Positions 23,413 through 31,724 of a DNA stretch of 35,758 nucleotides are shown one piece after another (position 1 is the first letter of the stretch; the number at the start of each line of letters is the position of its first letter). Where the stretch lies: positions 1 through 35,758 of the forward strand of contig JAIRNC010000083.1 in the NCBI GenBank assembly GCA_031258255.1. The letters are read 5' to 3'. Under the pieces are notes generated by a model that was not told the origin of the DNA, made no database searches, and was given only the letters and a program-made list of their open reading frames with translations. Both the position numbers and the translations under genes were made by a program. The stretch comes from Synergistaceae bacterium. GTDB taxonomy: Bacteria; Synergistota; Synergistia; Synergistales; Synergistaceae.

Positions 23413-24715
23413 GTTCCTTGGAATAGTCAGTCTCGACGGCCAGGGCGGTGAATTTACGAAGAGGGACGGCCTGATCGTCGTATCCTCTCACAGGGGGGAG
23501 GAACTAGCGGAACTCGTGGCTCCGATAAACGAGGAGCAGGAGCGCGAGTACAGGAACCTCCGTACCATTTCGGAACACGGGGAGGGGCAGGTGCGCGGCG
23601 GCGACCCTGTGGTGACGGATCTGGGTTTCATCCGCAAGCCGTCCCCAGACGACATAGCCAGGCACGAATCTCACTCCGACAGGGAAGGCGAGAACCTGAG
23701 CGTCGCCCAGGAGCTGGTGGAGTGGCACAAGCTCGCCATAAAGCTCATAGACGACGAGATGCTGCTCGACGGGAAAAAGCTGTTTTTCTACTTCACCGCA
23801 GAGCAACGGGTGGACTTCCGTACGCTGGTGAGGGACCTGGCGAGGCGTTTCCGCACCCGCATCGAACTCCGTCAGATGGGGGTGCGCGACGAGGCGCGCA
23901 TAATACAGGGGATATCCTCCTGCGGGTTGCCCTGCTGTTGCAGCTACTGGCTCAACCAGTTCGCCCCCATCGGGATCAAGATGGTGAAGGAGCAGAACAT
24001 CGCGCTCAACCCGTCCAAAATTTCCGGGATCTGCGGACGGCTCATGTGCTGCATGTCCTTCGAACACAAGGTCTACCGTGAGATGTGGACAGGGCTGCCT
24101 GGCCCGGGCAGCAAGATAAAGACCCCGGTCGGCAACTACGTCGTCCTGTCCCTGGACATCGCGAAGAACGCCGTCCGCTGCCACAAACCGTCTGGTGGCG
24201 ATATCTCCGTCCCCAAGGAGCTTTTCGGCGAATTCAGGCAGACAGTGATGGATGGCGGCGAGTGGACGCCCCCAGCGCCGGAGCCCCCAGCGCCGTCAGG
24301 CAAAAACTGCGGCAACTGCGGATCGAGGCGCGGTATCTGCGGATCAGGACACGCGCCCTGTTTCGAGCGGGAGGCCGCCGCGCAGGAACGCGCCGACGGG
24401 CTAGAGGGGAAAAGAGCCGCAGCCGATAGCGGCTATGCCACGAAAGATGCGGGAAAGAGGCAGGGGCGCAAGAGGAGCCGCCGGGGCAAGGGGCTTCCGA
24501 AGGGTGGAGCGGACATTCCGCAACAGCGCCAGGAGGGGCAGAAATTCTCTGACCGGACAACCGGCGCCAAGGGCGACTACGTGAAGCGCAAGCCAGACAG
24601 CGAATCGCTCACGGGCTTTCCGGACCTCGACCTGGGCGCCGAAAAGCCGCAGGCCGGCGAAGCGCTCAGGCGTCCGAGGCGCGGACGTCAGAGGCGCCAG
24701 TCGGCGAAGGGGTAA
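23378..24715 (+). CDS. ricT: PSP1-domain protein, RicT/YaaT type
   Basis: 445 aa. The PSP1 domain carries the clustered cysteines CGLPCCCSYW (Cys182, 186-188) and GICGRLMCC (Cys219, 224, 225) seen in RicT, part of the RicA-RicF-RicT [4Fe-4S] complex that assists RNase Y in Bacillus. From about residue 290 the protein continues into a Pro-rich linker, a second Cys group (311, 314, 321, 328) and a 100-residue Lys/Arg/Gly-rich tail, all absent from Bacillus YaaT (about 275 aa). The tail suggests RNA or membrane binding. The start overlaps holB. No ricA or ricF is visible nearby. Confidence 0.88.
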   Translation: MEKYLATYGKPRFLGIVSLDGQGGEFTKRDGLIVVSSHRGEELAELVAPINEEQEREYRNLRTISEHGEGQVRGGDPVVTDLGFIRKPSPDDIARHESHSDREGENLSVAQELVEWHKLAIKLIDDEMLLDGKKLFFYFTAEQRVDFRTLVRDLARRFRTRIELRQMGVRDEARIIQGISSCGLPCCCSYWLNQFAPIGIKMVKEQNIALNPSKISGICGRLMCCMSFEHKVYREMWTGLPGPGSKIKTPVGNYVVLSLDIAKNAVRCHKPSGGDISVPKELFGEFRQTVMDGGEWTPPAPEPPAPSGKNCGNCGSRRGICGSGHAPCFEREAAAQERADGLEGKRAAADSGYATKDAGKRQGRKRSRRGKGLPKGGADIPQQRQEGQKFSDRTTGAKGDYVKRKPDSESLTGFPDLDLGAEKPQAGEALRRPRRGRQRRQSAKG

Positions 24716-24746
24716 TAAAAATATTTAAGAGATAAGAAAGAGGCGC

Positions 24747-25688
24747 ATGATGGGTATTTTCGACGGCTTTATCTCTAAGATTAAAAACGTGACGAATAAG
24801 TGGTCGCAAGGCGTGTCCAGCCTCTTTTCCGACGCCCCGCTCACCGACGCGTTCTGGGAAGACCTGGAGGAGCGGCTCGTCCTGGGGGATGTCGGGATCG
24901 AGACTGCCGAGGCGCTGATCGCTGACCTCAGGCAGGCCTCCATCGACATGCGCATAGCCCACACCGGCGAGCTGAAGTCGGCTTTTGCAGATCTGCTCGT
25001 CCGGACGCTGGAGGAAATCCCAGGGATGGGATCCCCGCTCGATCTGCCTACTGAACCCTCCGCCGTCCTGCTCGTCGGGGTGAACGGCAGCGGCAAGACG
25101 ACCACGGCAGGAAAGCTAGCCTCCGTTTTTCTGAGGGAGGGCCGTTCCGTCATCCTGGCGGCGGCGGACACGTACAGGGCAGCCGCCATCGAGCAGCTCA
25201 AGGCATGGGGCGAGAGGGCGGGTGTCCGCGTGATCGCGTCCAGCCACGGCAGCGATTCGGCTGCCGTCGTGTTCGACGCTGTACAGGCGGCGAAGGCGTC
25301 CGGCACTGGCGTCGTGATAGCGGACACGGCGGGCAGGCTCCACACGAAATCCAACCTGATGGAAGAGCTGGCGAAGGTCCGCAGGGTGACTGGAAGGGAG
25401 CTCCCGGACGGCCAGGTGGAGTCTCTGCTCGTGCTCGACTCCGTGATGGGGCAGAACGGGTTCGCTCAGGCGGAGGCCTTTGACAGGGCCGTGGGACTGA
25501 CGGGGGTGATACTGACCAAGTTCGAGAACACCGCGAAGGGCGGCATCGTTGTCAGCATCGCCAAAAAACTCCGCCTTCCGATAAGGTACGTTGGCCTTGG
25601 CGAGGGCATAGACGACCTGGAGCCGTTTTCGCCGAGGGGTTTCGTGAGTGCCCTGCTGGATATGGAGATGTCGGACGATGTTCGGTAA
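24747..25688 (+). CDS. ftsY: Signal recognition particle receptor FtsY
   Basis: 313 aa. SRP-family GTPase that docks ribosome-SRP complexes at the membrane. The short N-terminal region lacks the long acidic A domain of E. coli and begins with an amphipathic FDGFISKIKNV helix. The NG domain shows GVNGSGKTT (111-119), DTYR (141-144) and DTAGR (193-197). The specificity motif usually read TKLDGTAKGG is TKFENTAKGG here (257-266), with Glu replacing the guanine-contacting Asp. LDSVMGQN also departs from the usual LDATTGQN. GAGG precedes the tandem ATG. Its last 11 bases overlap the next gene. Confidence 0.94.
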   Translation: MMGIFDGFISKIKNVTNKWSQGVSSLFSDAPLTDAFWEDLEERLVLGDVGIETAEALIADLRQASIDMRIAHTGELKSAFADLLVRTLEEIPGMGSPLDLPTEPSAVLLVGVNGSGKTTTAGKLASVFLREGRSVILAAADTYRAAAIEQLKAWGERAGVRVIASSHGSDSAAVVFDAVQAAKASGTGVVIADTAGRLHTKSNLMEELAKVRRVTGRELPDGQVESLLVLDSVMGQNGFAQAEAFDRAVGLTGVILTKFENTAKGGIVVSIAKKLRLPIRYVGLGEGIDDLEPFSPRGFVSALLDMEMSDDVR

Positions 25689-26604
25689 CGCGGAAGTCAG
25701 AAAGGACATGCTACAGCTCAGTTCGACGGTGCAGCAGATATTGCGCGCGCTCTACTTTTACGGCTCGGACTACATCATGGTGGAGATTGGCAAAAACGAG
25801 CGCCTGCTCCACAAGGATCAGCTCGTGGCGCTCCTGGAGCAGGGCAGGGAGAGCGCAACGCTGGAGGATATGCAGAGCCTCGCGTTGGCAGAGCCGCTTT
25901 CCGCGAAGGCTGGCATGGAGGACGTGCCGCAGGACTCCCCGCTGATCGTCTTCGCGAACGACGAGATGTACGGGACGACCTTTGAGAAGTACAGGGAAGC
26001 GAAGATACAGGAGGCGATGATCAGGCTCCCCGGCTGGTGGGGCATCCCGCTGCCCGTCCTCCACATGAAGGACGAACGCGTGAGCCTCAACGACGCGGCA
26101 CTGCGGCTCATACCGGGAGGCGTCAAGGAAATCGCTGGGCAGTACGATAAAATCCGTGCCGACAAGCTGATCGTCATAAAGGAGAAGAAGCAGGGCGGGG
26201 CCGGAAAATCTGAAAAAACGTTTTCGCTCTCGCCCCTCGACGACGAGACCTTTCTTATAGAGGACGTGTCAGGGGACTTCGAGATGGTGGAGGATCTGGT
26301 CTGGTGGGCGGCTATAGGCAGCGCCTTCGTCCGCAGGATGGAGGAAAACGGCCTTCGCGTCAGGCGCGTCTTGCCCCACGCGGAACCGCCCCAGGACTCA
26401 GCAGAGGTTATCCCCTGCTCATGGGAGGGGGAGCTCATCGGGCGGCTCGCCATACTGCTGCCCGACGGGAACGGTCAGGAGGCATCATCCCAGCAGGCAG
26501 GGCCAGCGCAAGACACCGCGGCGCGCGGCGATGGCGCGGCACCTGAAATCGCCACGTCGGACGCCGCAAAGAAGCAGCGGGGCAAAGCCAAGGCAGCGAG
26601 GTGA
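25678..26604 (+). CDS. Unrecognised protein, ftsY-linked
   Basis: 308 aa; I do not recognise a family. It is soluble and acidic with two apparent halves. Residues 1-150 contain LRALYFYGSDYIMVEIGKNE and a WWGIPLPVLHM segment. The second half has FSLSPLDDETFLIEDVSGDF and WWAAIGSAFVRRM and ends in a polar, Lys/Ala-rich tail. There is no signal peptide or membrane helix. The ATG at 25678 is chosen because it overlaps the ftsY stop and has GGAG nine bases upstream. Tight coupling with ftsY and the DUF4416 gene suggests a lineage-conserved operon member. Confidence 0.75.
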   Translation: MFGNAEVRKDMLQLSSTVQQILRALYFYGSDYIMVEIGKNERLLHKDQLVALLEQGRESATLEDMQSLALAEPLSAKAGMEDVPQDSPLIVFANDEMYGTTFEKYREAKIQEAMIRLPGWWGIPLPVLHMKDERVSLNDAALRLIPGGVKEIAGQYDKIRADKLIVIKEKKQGGAGKSEKTFSLSPLDDETFLIEDVSGDFEMVEDLVWWAAIGSAFVRRMEENGLRVRRVLPHAEPPQDSAEVIPCSWEGELIGRLAILLPDGNGQEASSQQAGPAQDTAARGDGAAPEIATSDAAKKQRGKAKAAR

Positions 26605-26622
26605 AAGGGGACGGCACGCGAG

Positions 26623-27198
26623 CTGGAAAGCAGCCTTGAGGCCGGGCGGGGCGAGACAGGCGCCAGGCGCGGCGCACCGCTCGTCAAAATGGTCTGCGGG
26701 TTGCTGTATCCAAAGGGCGAGCCGGAATGGAGGGCGCGCGCGCGGGATGGCCTCGTGGGGGCCTTCGGCGCCGTCGAGCGCGAGAGCGCTTCGTTCGCCT
26801 TCTGTTACACGGACTATTACAGCGACATATCGCCAGAGCTGTTGAGGTGCTTCTTTTCGTTCGCCGGGCTTTGCCACCCGAGGCTGGTTCGCTGGAAGAG
26901 GGCCGCCATCGCGCTCGAGTCTGAAAGCAGGGCGGGCCGCCCAGGCAGGGCGCGGCGGATCAACGTAGATCCCGGCTACCTGGACGGGGCGAGGCTCGTG
27001 CTGGCGTCAACGAAGGACAACGCCCAGAGGGTCTACATGGCGGACGGCATATTCGCGGAAGTGACCCTGTGCCGCAGAAAATCAGGCTGGGAGAGTTTTT
27101 CGTACACGTTCCCGGATTTCGCCAGCGGGATTTACGACGCGTTCCTTGAAACGATCCGTCAGGACTGGCGCAGGGATATCAGGGCAACAGGGGCATAA
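26623..27198 (+). CDS. DUF4416 family protein
   Basis: Recognised by CGLLYPKGEPEW, FCYTDYYSDISPEL, RRINVDPGYLDGARLVLASTKDNAQRVYM, DGIFAEVTL and SYTFPDF, in the order of the DUF4416 family (usually 170-190 aa, function unknown). The start is uncertain. The first ATG (26689, giving 169 aa) has no ribosome site and would remove the conserved PVKL-like entry (here PLVKM) that precedes it in family members. An in-frame CTG at 26623, 12 bases after AAGGGG, restores it and is used here. The frame is the same as the preceding gene, whose TGA at 26602 separates them. Confidence 0.75.
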   Translation: MESSLEAGRGETGARRGAPLVKMVCGLLYPKGEPEWRARARDGLVGAFGAVERESASFAFCYTDYYSDISPELLRCFFSFAGLCHPRLVRWKRAAIALESESRAGRPGRARRINVDPGYLDGARLVLASTKDNAQRVYMADGIFAEVTLCRRKSGWESFSYTFPDFASGIYDAFLETIRQDWRRDIRATGA

Positions 27199-27253
27199 AG
27201 CCAGCGTTTCCATAAATAAAAAACTTATAAAATCAGATTAGGGGTTTTCGCGC

Positions 27254-28582
27254 ATGATCGAGAGATACAGCACGGAAGAGATGGGGAAGATCTGGTCGGA
27301 CGAGAACCGGTTCGCCAAATGGCTCGACGTGGAGCTCGCCGTCTGCAAGGCGTGGGCGCAGGACGGGGCTATCCCTGCCCAGGACTTGGAGGAGATCGAG
27401 AAAAAGGCCGGGTTCGACGTGGGCAGGATAGCGGAGATAGAGGCCGTGACTCAGCACGACGTGATAGCCTTCGTCAGCTCGGTCGCGGAGCGGATCGGCC
27501 CGTCGGGGAGGTTCGTCCATCTGGGCCTCACCAGCAGCGATGTCATCGACACGGCGGCGTCGCTCCTCATGTCGGAGGCGCTTGAGGTCATAATCGGCGC
27601 GGCGGAGGCTCTTCGAGGGTCTGTGGCCCGAAAAGCGTGGAGGTATCGCCTGACGCCAACGGCGGGGCGCTCTCACGGGATACACGCCGAGCCAACGACG
27701 TTCGGGCTGAAACTGCTCGGCTTTGTCTCCGAGATAGATCGGGACATAGCGCGCCTCAGGCAGACCCAGGACGAGATAAGGGTGTGCAAGCTCTCCGGCG
27801 CGGTGGGCACTTACGCCAACTGCCCGCCCCACATAGAGGCGAAGGTGGCAGGATATCTGGCGCTCAAGCCAGACCCGGTTTCATCGCAGGTCGTGCAGAG
27901 GGACAGGCACGCGCGCGTAATGGAGGCTCTCGCGCTCTACGGGTGCGGGCTGGAGCGTATGGCCGTAGAGATACGCCACCTACAGCGGACGGAGGTCATG
28001 GAGGCGCTGGAGCCGTTCGGCAAGGGGCAGAAGGGTTCCAGCGCCATGCCGCACAAGAAGAACCCCATACTGTCCGAGCGGGTGAGCGGGATGGCGCGTC
28101 TGCTGCGCGCCTACGCGTCAGCCGCGCTGGAGGACGTGGCGCTCTGGCACGAGAGGGACATCAGCCACTCGTCCGTAGAGCGCGTCATCTGGCCGGACGC
28201 GTTCCACGTCGCGCACTACATGACGAACACGGCGAAAAGGGTGATCGACGGCCTCGTAGTCGACGAGGCTCGGATGAAGAAAAACCTAGAGATGACGCGG
28301 GGGCTGCTCTTCAGCGGGCGTGTGCTGCTGGCCCTGGTGGAGTCGGGTTTCTCCAGGGAGGACGCCTACGCTGTCGTGCAGGAGTGCGCCATGCGTTGCT
28401 GGGAGGGCGTGACGAACGGGGACTCAGGGCCGTCGCTCAGGGACGCCCTGGCCTCCCACCCGCGCCTGGCGCCCTTTATGGAGGGCGGCGGCGCGCGGCT
28501 CGACGAGCTTTTCGACATAAACTTTTATTTCAGGCACGTAGACGACATTTTCTCACGTTTCAAAATATCTGTTAACGACTGA
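27254..28582 (+). CDS. purB: Adenylosuccinate lyase
   Basis: 442 aa, fumarase/aspartase superfamily. It catalyses two purine steps: SAICAR to AICAR and adenylosuccinate to AMP, both releasing fumarate. The three signature regions are present: TSSDVIDT (93-100), the base region GRSHGIHAEP with His141, and the flexible loop GSSAMPHKKNP (261-271); ERDISHSSVER also contributes to the active site. ATG with AGGGG about 10 bases upstream. An AT-rich 55-base gap precedes it, where a weak promoter is possible. HisF releases AICAR, a PurB product, but hisF is on the opposite strand 6 kb away. Confidence 0.97.
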   Translation: MIERYSTEEMGKIWSDENRFAKWLDVELAVCKAWAQDGAIPAQDLEEIEKKAGFDVGRIAEIEAVTQHDVIAFVSSVAERIGPSGRFVHLGLTSSDVIDTAASLLMSEALEVIIGAAEALRGSVARKAWRYRLTPTAGRSHGIHAEPTTFGLKLLGFVSEIDRDIARLRQTQDEIRVCKLSGAVGTYANCPPHIEAKVAGYLALKPDPVSSQVVQRDRHARVMEALALYGCGLERMAVEIRHLQRTEVMEALEPFGKGQKGSSAMPHKKNPILSERVSGMARLLRAYASAALEDVALWHERDISHSSVERVIWPDAFHVAHYMTNTAKRVIDGLVVDEARMKKNLEMTRGLLFSGRVLLALVESGFSREDAYAVVQECAMRCWEGVTNGDSGPSLRDALASHPRLAPFMEGGGARLDELFDINFYFRHVDDIFSRFKISVND

Positions 28583-28596
28583 GGGGAGGCTTTCAA

Positions 28597-29577
28597 GTGG
28601 ATAGTCCGGACAGAAATATCGCTCTTGAGATGGTTCGCGCGACGGAAGCCGCCGCAATGTCCGCCAGCAGGTGGATGGGGCGCGGCGACAAGAACGGCGT
28701 GGACGGGGCCGCCGTCCATGCCATGCGGACGGTGCTGAACACGGTCCGCATGGATGGCGTAGTCGTGATAGGGGAGGGGGAGAAGGACGAGGCGCCGATG
28801 CTCTTCAACGGCGAAAAGCTCGGGCGCGGCGGTGAGCCAAGGGTGGACATCGCAGTCGACCCGATAGACGGGACGCGGCTCACGGCGCTGGGCCTTCCGA
28901 ACGCCGTGAGCGTGGTTGCCTTCGCCGAGCGCGGCACGATGTTCAACCCCAAGCACATTTTTTACATGGACAAGATAGCCACGGGGCCGATGGCGGCGGA
29001 TGCCATAGACATCAACGCTACGATAGGGGACAACATACGCGCGGTCGCCCGCGCCCTCGGGAAGCGCGTCGAGGACGTCACGGTGATCGTCCTGGACAGG
29101 CCGAGGCACGAGAAATTGATCAGGGAGATCAGGGATGTCAGCGCCCGCATCAGGCTCATCATGGACGGCGACGTGGCGGGGGCGCTCGCCACGTGCAAGG
29201 CCGGGTCTGGGATAGACATCCTGGCCGGGATCGGCGGCTCGCCGGAGGCCGTAATCACCGCCTGCGCGATCAAGTGCGTCGGCGGGAACATGCAGTGCAA
29301 GCTCTGGCCCAGGAACGAGGAGGAGGCGAACCGCTGCAAGGACGAGGGCATTGACCTGAACAGGGTCCTCATGCTGAACGACCTCGTGTCCAGCGACAAC
29401 GTCTACTTCGCCGCGACAGGGGTGACGGAGGGAGACTGGCTCGGCGGCGTCAAGTACGTGGGAGACACGATAAAGACCTCGTCGCTCGTGATGCGCTCCA
29501 AAAGCGGCACGATACGCTATATCAACGCGGAGCACAAGTACATGAAGCTCGACATGCTGGGAGACGTGAACTACTGA
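28597..29577 (+). CDS. glpX: Fructose-1,6-bisphosphatase class II (GlpX)
   Basis: 326 aa. Hydrolyses fructose-1,6-bisphosphate in gluconeogenesis; some homologues also act on sedoheptulose-1,7-bisphosphate. Metal and phosphate motifs are GEGEKDEAPM (59-68), VDPIDGTRL (87-95) and ILAGIGGSPEAVITACAIK. GTG start with GAGGGGAGG 7 bases upstream, 14 bases after the purB stop, so co-transcribed. Together with pgi 750 bases downstream it covers two steps of gluconeogenic sugar-phosphate flow, fitting an amino-acid-fermenting lifestyle. Confidence 0.96.
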   Translation: MDSPDRNIALEMVRATEAAAMSASRWMGRGDKNGVDGAAVHAMRTVLNTVRMDGVVVIGEGEKDEAPMLFNGEKLGRGGEPRVDIAVDPIDGTRLTALGLPNAVSVVAFAERGTMFNPKHIFYMDKIATGPMAADAIDINATIGDNIRAVARALGKRVEDVTVIVLDRPRHEKLIREIRDVSARIRLIMDGDVAGALATCKAGSGIDILAGIGGSPEAVITACAIKCVGGNMQCKLWPRNEEEANRCKDEGIDLNRVLMLNDLVSSDNVYFAATGVTEGDWLGGVKYVGDTIKTSSLVMRSKSGTIRYINAEHKYMKLDMLGDVNY

Positions 29578-29621
29578 GACAGGCCGTCGCGTCATGGGCT
29601 GGTCCCTGCGCGATTGGCTTA

Positions 29622-29650
29622 TTGACGGCGGGCTTTTCTGTGCGTAAGAT
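29622..29650 (+). promoter_or_regulatory. Promoter of the glutaredoxin-folB-pgi operon
   Basis: TTGACG (29622-29627), exactly 17 bases, TAAGAT (29645-29650), followed 33 bases later by the glutaredoxin ATG with AAGGGG in between. Both boxes match the sigma-70 consensus at five of six positions. Confidence 0.6.
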
Positions 29651-29683
29651 AGATATGGTAAATATTGTTAAGGGGTGATAGAG

Positions 29684-29926
29684 ATGAGCGTTACAGTTTA
29701 TTCGACGAAGAGCTGCCCGTGGTGCGTGAAGGCCAAACAGTACCTTGATAGCTTGAAGGTCGCCTACGAATCGATCGACGTGGGCGCCGACAGGGAGGCC
29801 GCGAAGGAGATCGTGGAGAAGACGAAGCAGCGTGGCGTCCCGGTGGTAAAGGTCGGTGACCGGTACATCGTCGGCTTTGACCAGGACGCGATTCAGTCAG
29901 CGCTTAAGGGAGCGGGGCTATTGTAG
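29684..29926 (+). CDS. Small glutaredoxin-like protein (YruB type)
   Basis: 80 aa thioredoxin fold. The active site is CPWC (11-14), with the cis-Pro in RGVPVV and the GFD motif near the C-terminus. Length and wording (VTVYSTKSCPWCVKAKQYL) match the YruB-like mini-glutaredoxins of anaerobes, which exchange electrons with thioredoxin-reductase-type enzymes rather than glutathione. The ATG at 29684 has AAGGGG nine bases upstream; an in-frame GTG at 29675 overlaps that site. It has its own promoter and leads a short operon with folB-like and pgi. Confidence 0.9.
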   Translation: MSVTVYSTKSCPWCVKAKQYLDSLKVAYESIDVGADREAAKEIVEKTKQRGVPVVKVGDRYIVGFDQDAIQSALKGAGLL

Positions 29927-29942
29927 GAGCGGGGTGAATGCC

Positions 29943-30326
29943 ATGAAGGTAAAGTGTGTCGTACATGGGATGAGCTTCCACGCTTTCCACGGCGCGATGG
30001 AGGTTGAGAGGGAACTGGGACAGATGTTTTACGTGGATGTGGCGCTTGCCATGGAGATGACGGAGGCAGACGCGTCGCCCTCCGTGAACACGGACGTCAG
30101 GGGTTCCGAGATCTACGAGGTCACCAAGAACATAATGATGGGCACGAAGTTCAACTCCCACGCCAGCCTGGCCTTGGCTATCGCGAGGGATCTGTTTGCC
30201 CGCTTCAAGCACGTGACGGACGTGGATGTCACGGTGGGGCGCAGACAGCTCTTTATCGCCGGGGACGTGAAGGAGATAATGGCCACGGCATCCTGCGTCC
30301 GTTCCGACTTCGAGGAGAAGGGCTAG
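29943..30326 (+). CDS. folB: Dihydroneopterin aldolase-like protein with altered active site
   Basis: 127 aa, T-fold protein of FolB length. The start VHGMSFHAFHGAMEVERELG matches the FolB entry (GxxFxxxHG, then the conserved Glu), and YVDVALAMEM follows. However, residues used by dihydroneopterin aldolase are changed. The VxYxE Tyr region reads DVRGSEI, the LLExLA Glu that binds the pterin is Ala (SHASLALAIA), and the catalytic Lys region before IPG reads GRRQLFIAG, with Arg in place of Lys. The fold is likely, aldolase activity doubtful. The ATG at 29943 has a GCGGGGTG ribosome site; it lies 16 bases after the glutaredoxin stop. No other folate genes are adjacent. Confidence 0.7.
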   Translation: MKVKCVVHGMSFHAFHGAMEVERELGQMFYVDVALAMEMTEADASPSVNTDVRGSEIYEVTKNIMMGTKFNSHASLALAIARDLFARFKHVTDVDVTVGRRQLFIAGDVKEIMATASCVRSDFEEKG

Positions 30327-30330
30327 CGTC

Positions 30331-31704
30331 GTGCCAGACGGGCTTGGAATCTCGTTTTATTTCGGAGCGTCCGGGGGCAGTGGTGACGGAGACGCCAAGC
30401 TGAATCGCTTCATATCTGATTCAGGTGACTCGCTCCGGGAGGCCGCAAGCTGGATATCGAAAGGGGCCGGCGCCGGCGAGGCCGGATTTGGGTGGTATAA
30501 CCTCCCTGACCAGGACATAGGCTCCGTCCTCGATACGGCGGAATGGCTCAGGGGCTATGACGCCGTAATACACGTCGGGATCGGCGGCTCGTCTCTGGGC
30601 AACCTAATGCTGCACCAGGCCATCCTCCCGATGTATTTCAACGAGGCCACTGGTGCCGGGATCCCGAGATTTTACCTGGCCGACAACCCTGACCCGGAAA
30701 AGGCAGGGGCCATCTGGCAGCGCGTCAAGGGTTCTCGCGTCGCGCTGGTCGGGGTGAGCAAGTCCGGCGCCACCGCCGAGACGATGTCGCAGTTCCTCTG
30801 GTTCCGCTCGAAGATCGCGGGAGACAACCCTTCGGACGATAACGTCCTCGTGATCACAGACCCGCAAGGTGGCGCCTTCCGCGCCTTCGCCCGCGAGGCG
30901 CGGTGCAGGTCGCTTGAGATACCGCCCTCCGTGGGCGGCAGGTACTCCGCGCTCTCGCCGTCCGGCCTCGTGACAGCCGCTGCGCTCGGTGGCGACGTAA
31001 AAAAGCTGCTGTCTGGCGCAAAGGCCATGCGCGGCCTTATCGCCGCCGACGGGGACGTCACGGCGAACCCGGCGCTCAGTTTGGCGGCGGTTCACAGGTT
31101 CCATGAGATAGGGCATCGGCCGATGGCCGTTTTGATGCCATACTCCAACAGGTTGGAGACGTTCGCGGAGTGGTTCGCGCAGCTCTGGGGCGAGAGCGTC
31201 GGCAAGGACGGGCTTGGCACGACGCCTGTGAGGGCATTGGGCGCCATAGACCAGCACTCCCAGGTTCAGCTCTACACCGCAGGGCCCGACGACAAGCTGT
31301 ACACGCTCATAGGCGTCCGCGACAGAGGCGCCGACATAGAACTCCCGCCCGTGCGCGAGGAGTCCCTCTCTCAGCTCTCATACCTCAGCGGCCGCCGCCT
31401 AGGCGAGATGCTCGGCTACGAGGCAGTGAGCACGGCGGCGGCCCTGGTGAAGGCCGGGCGTCCCGTTGTGTGGATAGAGGTTGACCGGCTGGACGCCGAG
31501 ACGACTGGCGCGCTTGTTTTCCTCTACGAGTACGTCACGGCTGCCACGGGCCGGCTGATGGGGGTAAACCCCTTTGACCAGCCCGGCGTGGAACAGGGCA
31601 AGCGCTACACATACGGCATGATGGGACGCGACGGCTATGCCGCCGACGCTGATGAGGCGTTCGCCTGTTTCGAGGGCATAAAGAAAAGATCTATCAGTTG
31701 TTAA
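30331..31704 (+). CDS. pgi: Glucose-6-phosphate isomerase
   Basis: 457 aa, within the short bacterial Pgi class. It interconverts glucose-6-phosphate and fructose-6-phosphate. SIS-domain phosphate motifs are HVGIGGSSLGN and VGVSKSGATAETM; PYSNRLETFAEWFAQLWGES and DQHSQVQL carry the sugar-binding and catalytic Glu/His region, and the terminal GKRYTYG supplies the Lys. The start is GTG four bases after the folB-like stop, with only a weak ribosome site, so coupling is likely. It converges on the PEP-binding protein gene with a 20-base gap and no terminator hairpin. Confidence 0.96.
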   Translation: MPDGLGISFYFGASGGSGDGDAKLNRFISDSGDSLREAASWISKGAGAGEAGFGWYNLPDQDIGSVLDTAEWLRGYDAVIHVGIGGSSLGNLMLHQAILPMYFNEATGAGIPRFYLADNPDPEKAGAIWQRVKGSRVALVGVSKSGATAETMSQFLWFRSKIAGDNPSDDNVLVITDPQGGAFRAFAREARCRSLEIPPSVGGRYSALSPSGLVTAAALGGDVKKLLSGAKAMRGLIAADGDVTANPALSLAAVHRFHEIGHRPMAVLMPYSNRLETFAEWFAQLWGESVGKDGLGTTPVRALGAIDQHSQVQLYTAGPDDKLYTLIGVRDRGADIELPPVREESLSQLSYLSGRRLGEMLGYEAVSTAAALVKAGRPVVWIEVDRLDAETTGALVFLYEYVTAATGRLMGVNPFDQPGVEQGKRYTYGMMGRDGYAADADEAFACFEGIKKRSISC

Positions 31705-31724
31705 TATAACACAATTATTTTATT

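Noticed and set aside
26602-26604. In-frame TGA between the unrecognised gene and DUF4416 as a selenocysteine or read-through codon
   Set aside because: No SECIS-like hairpin was seen just after it, both proteins look complete separately, and the intervening residues are low-complexity.
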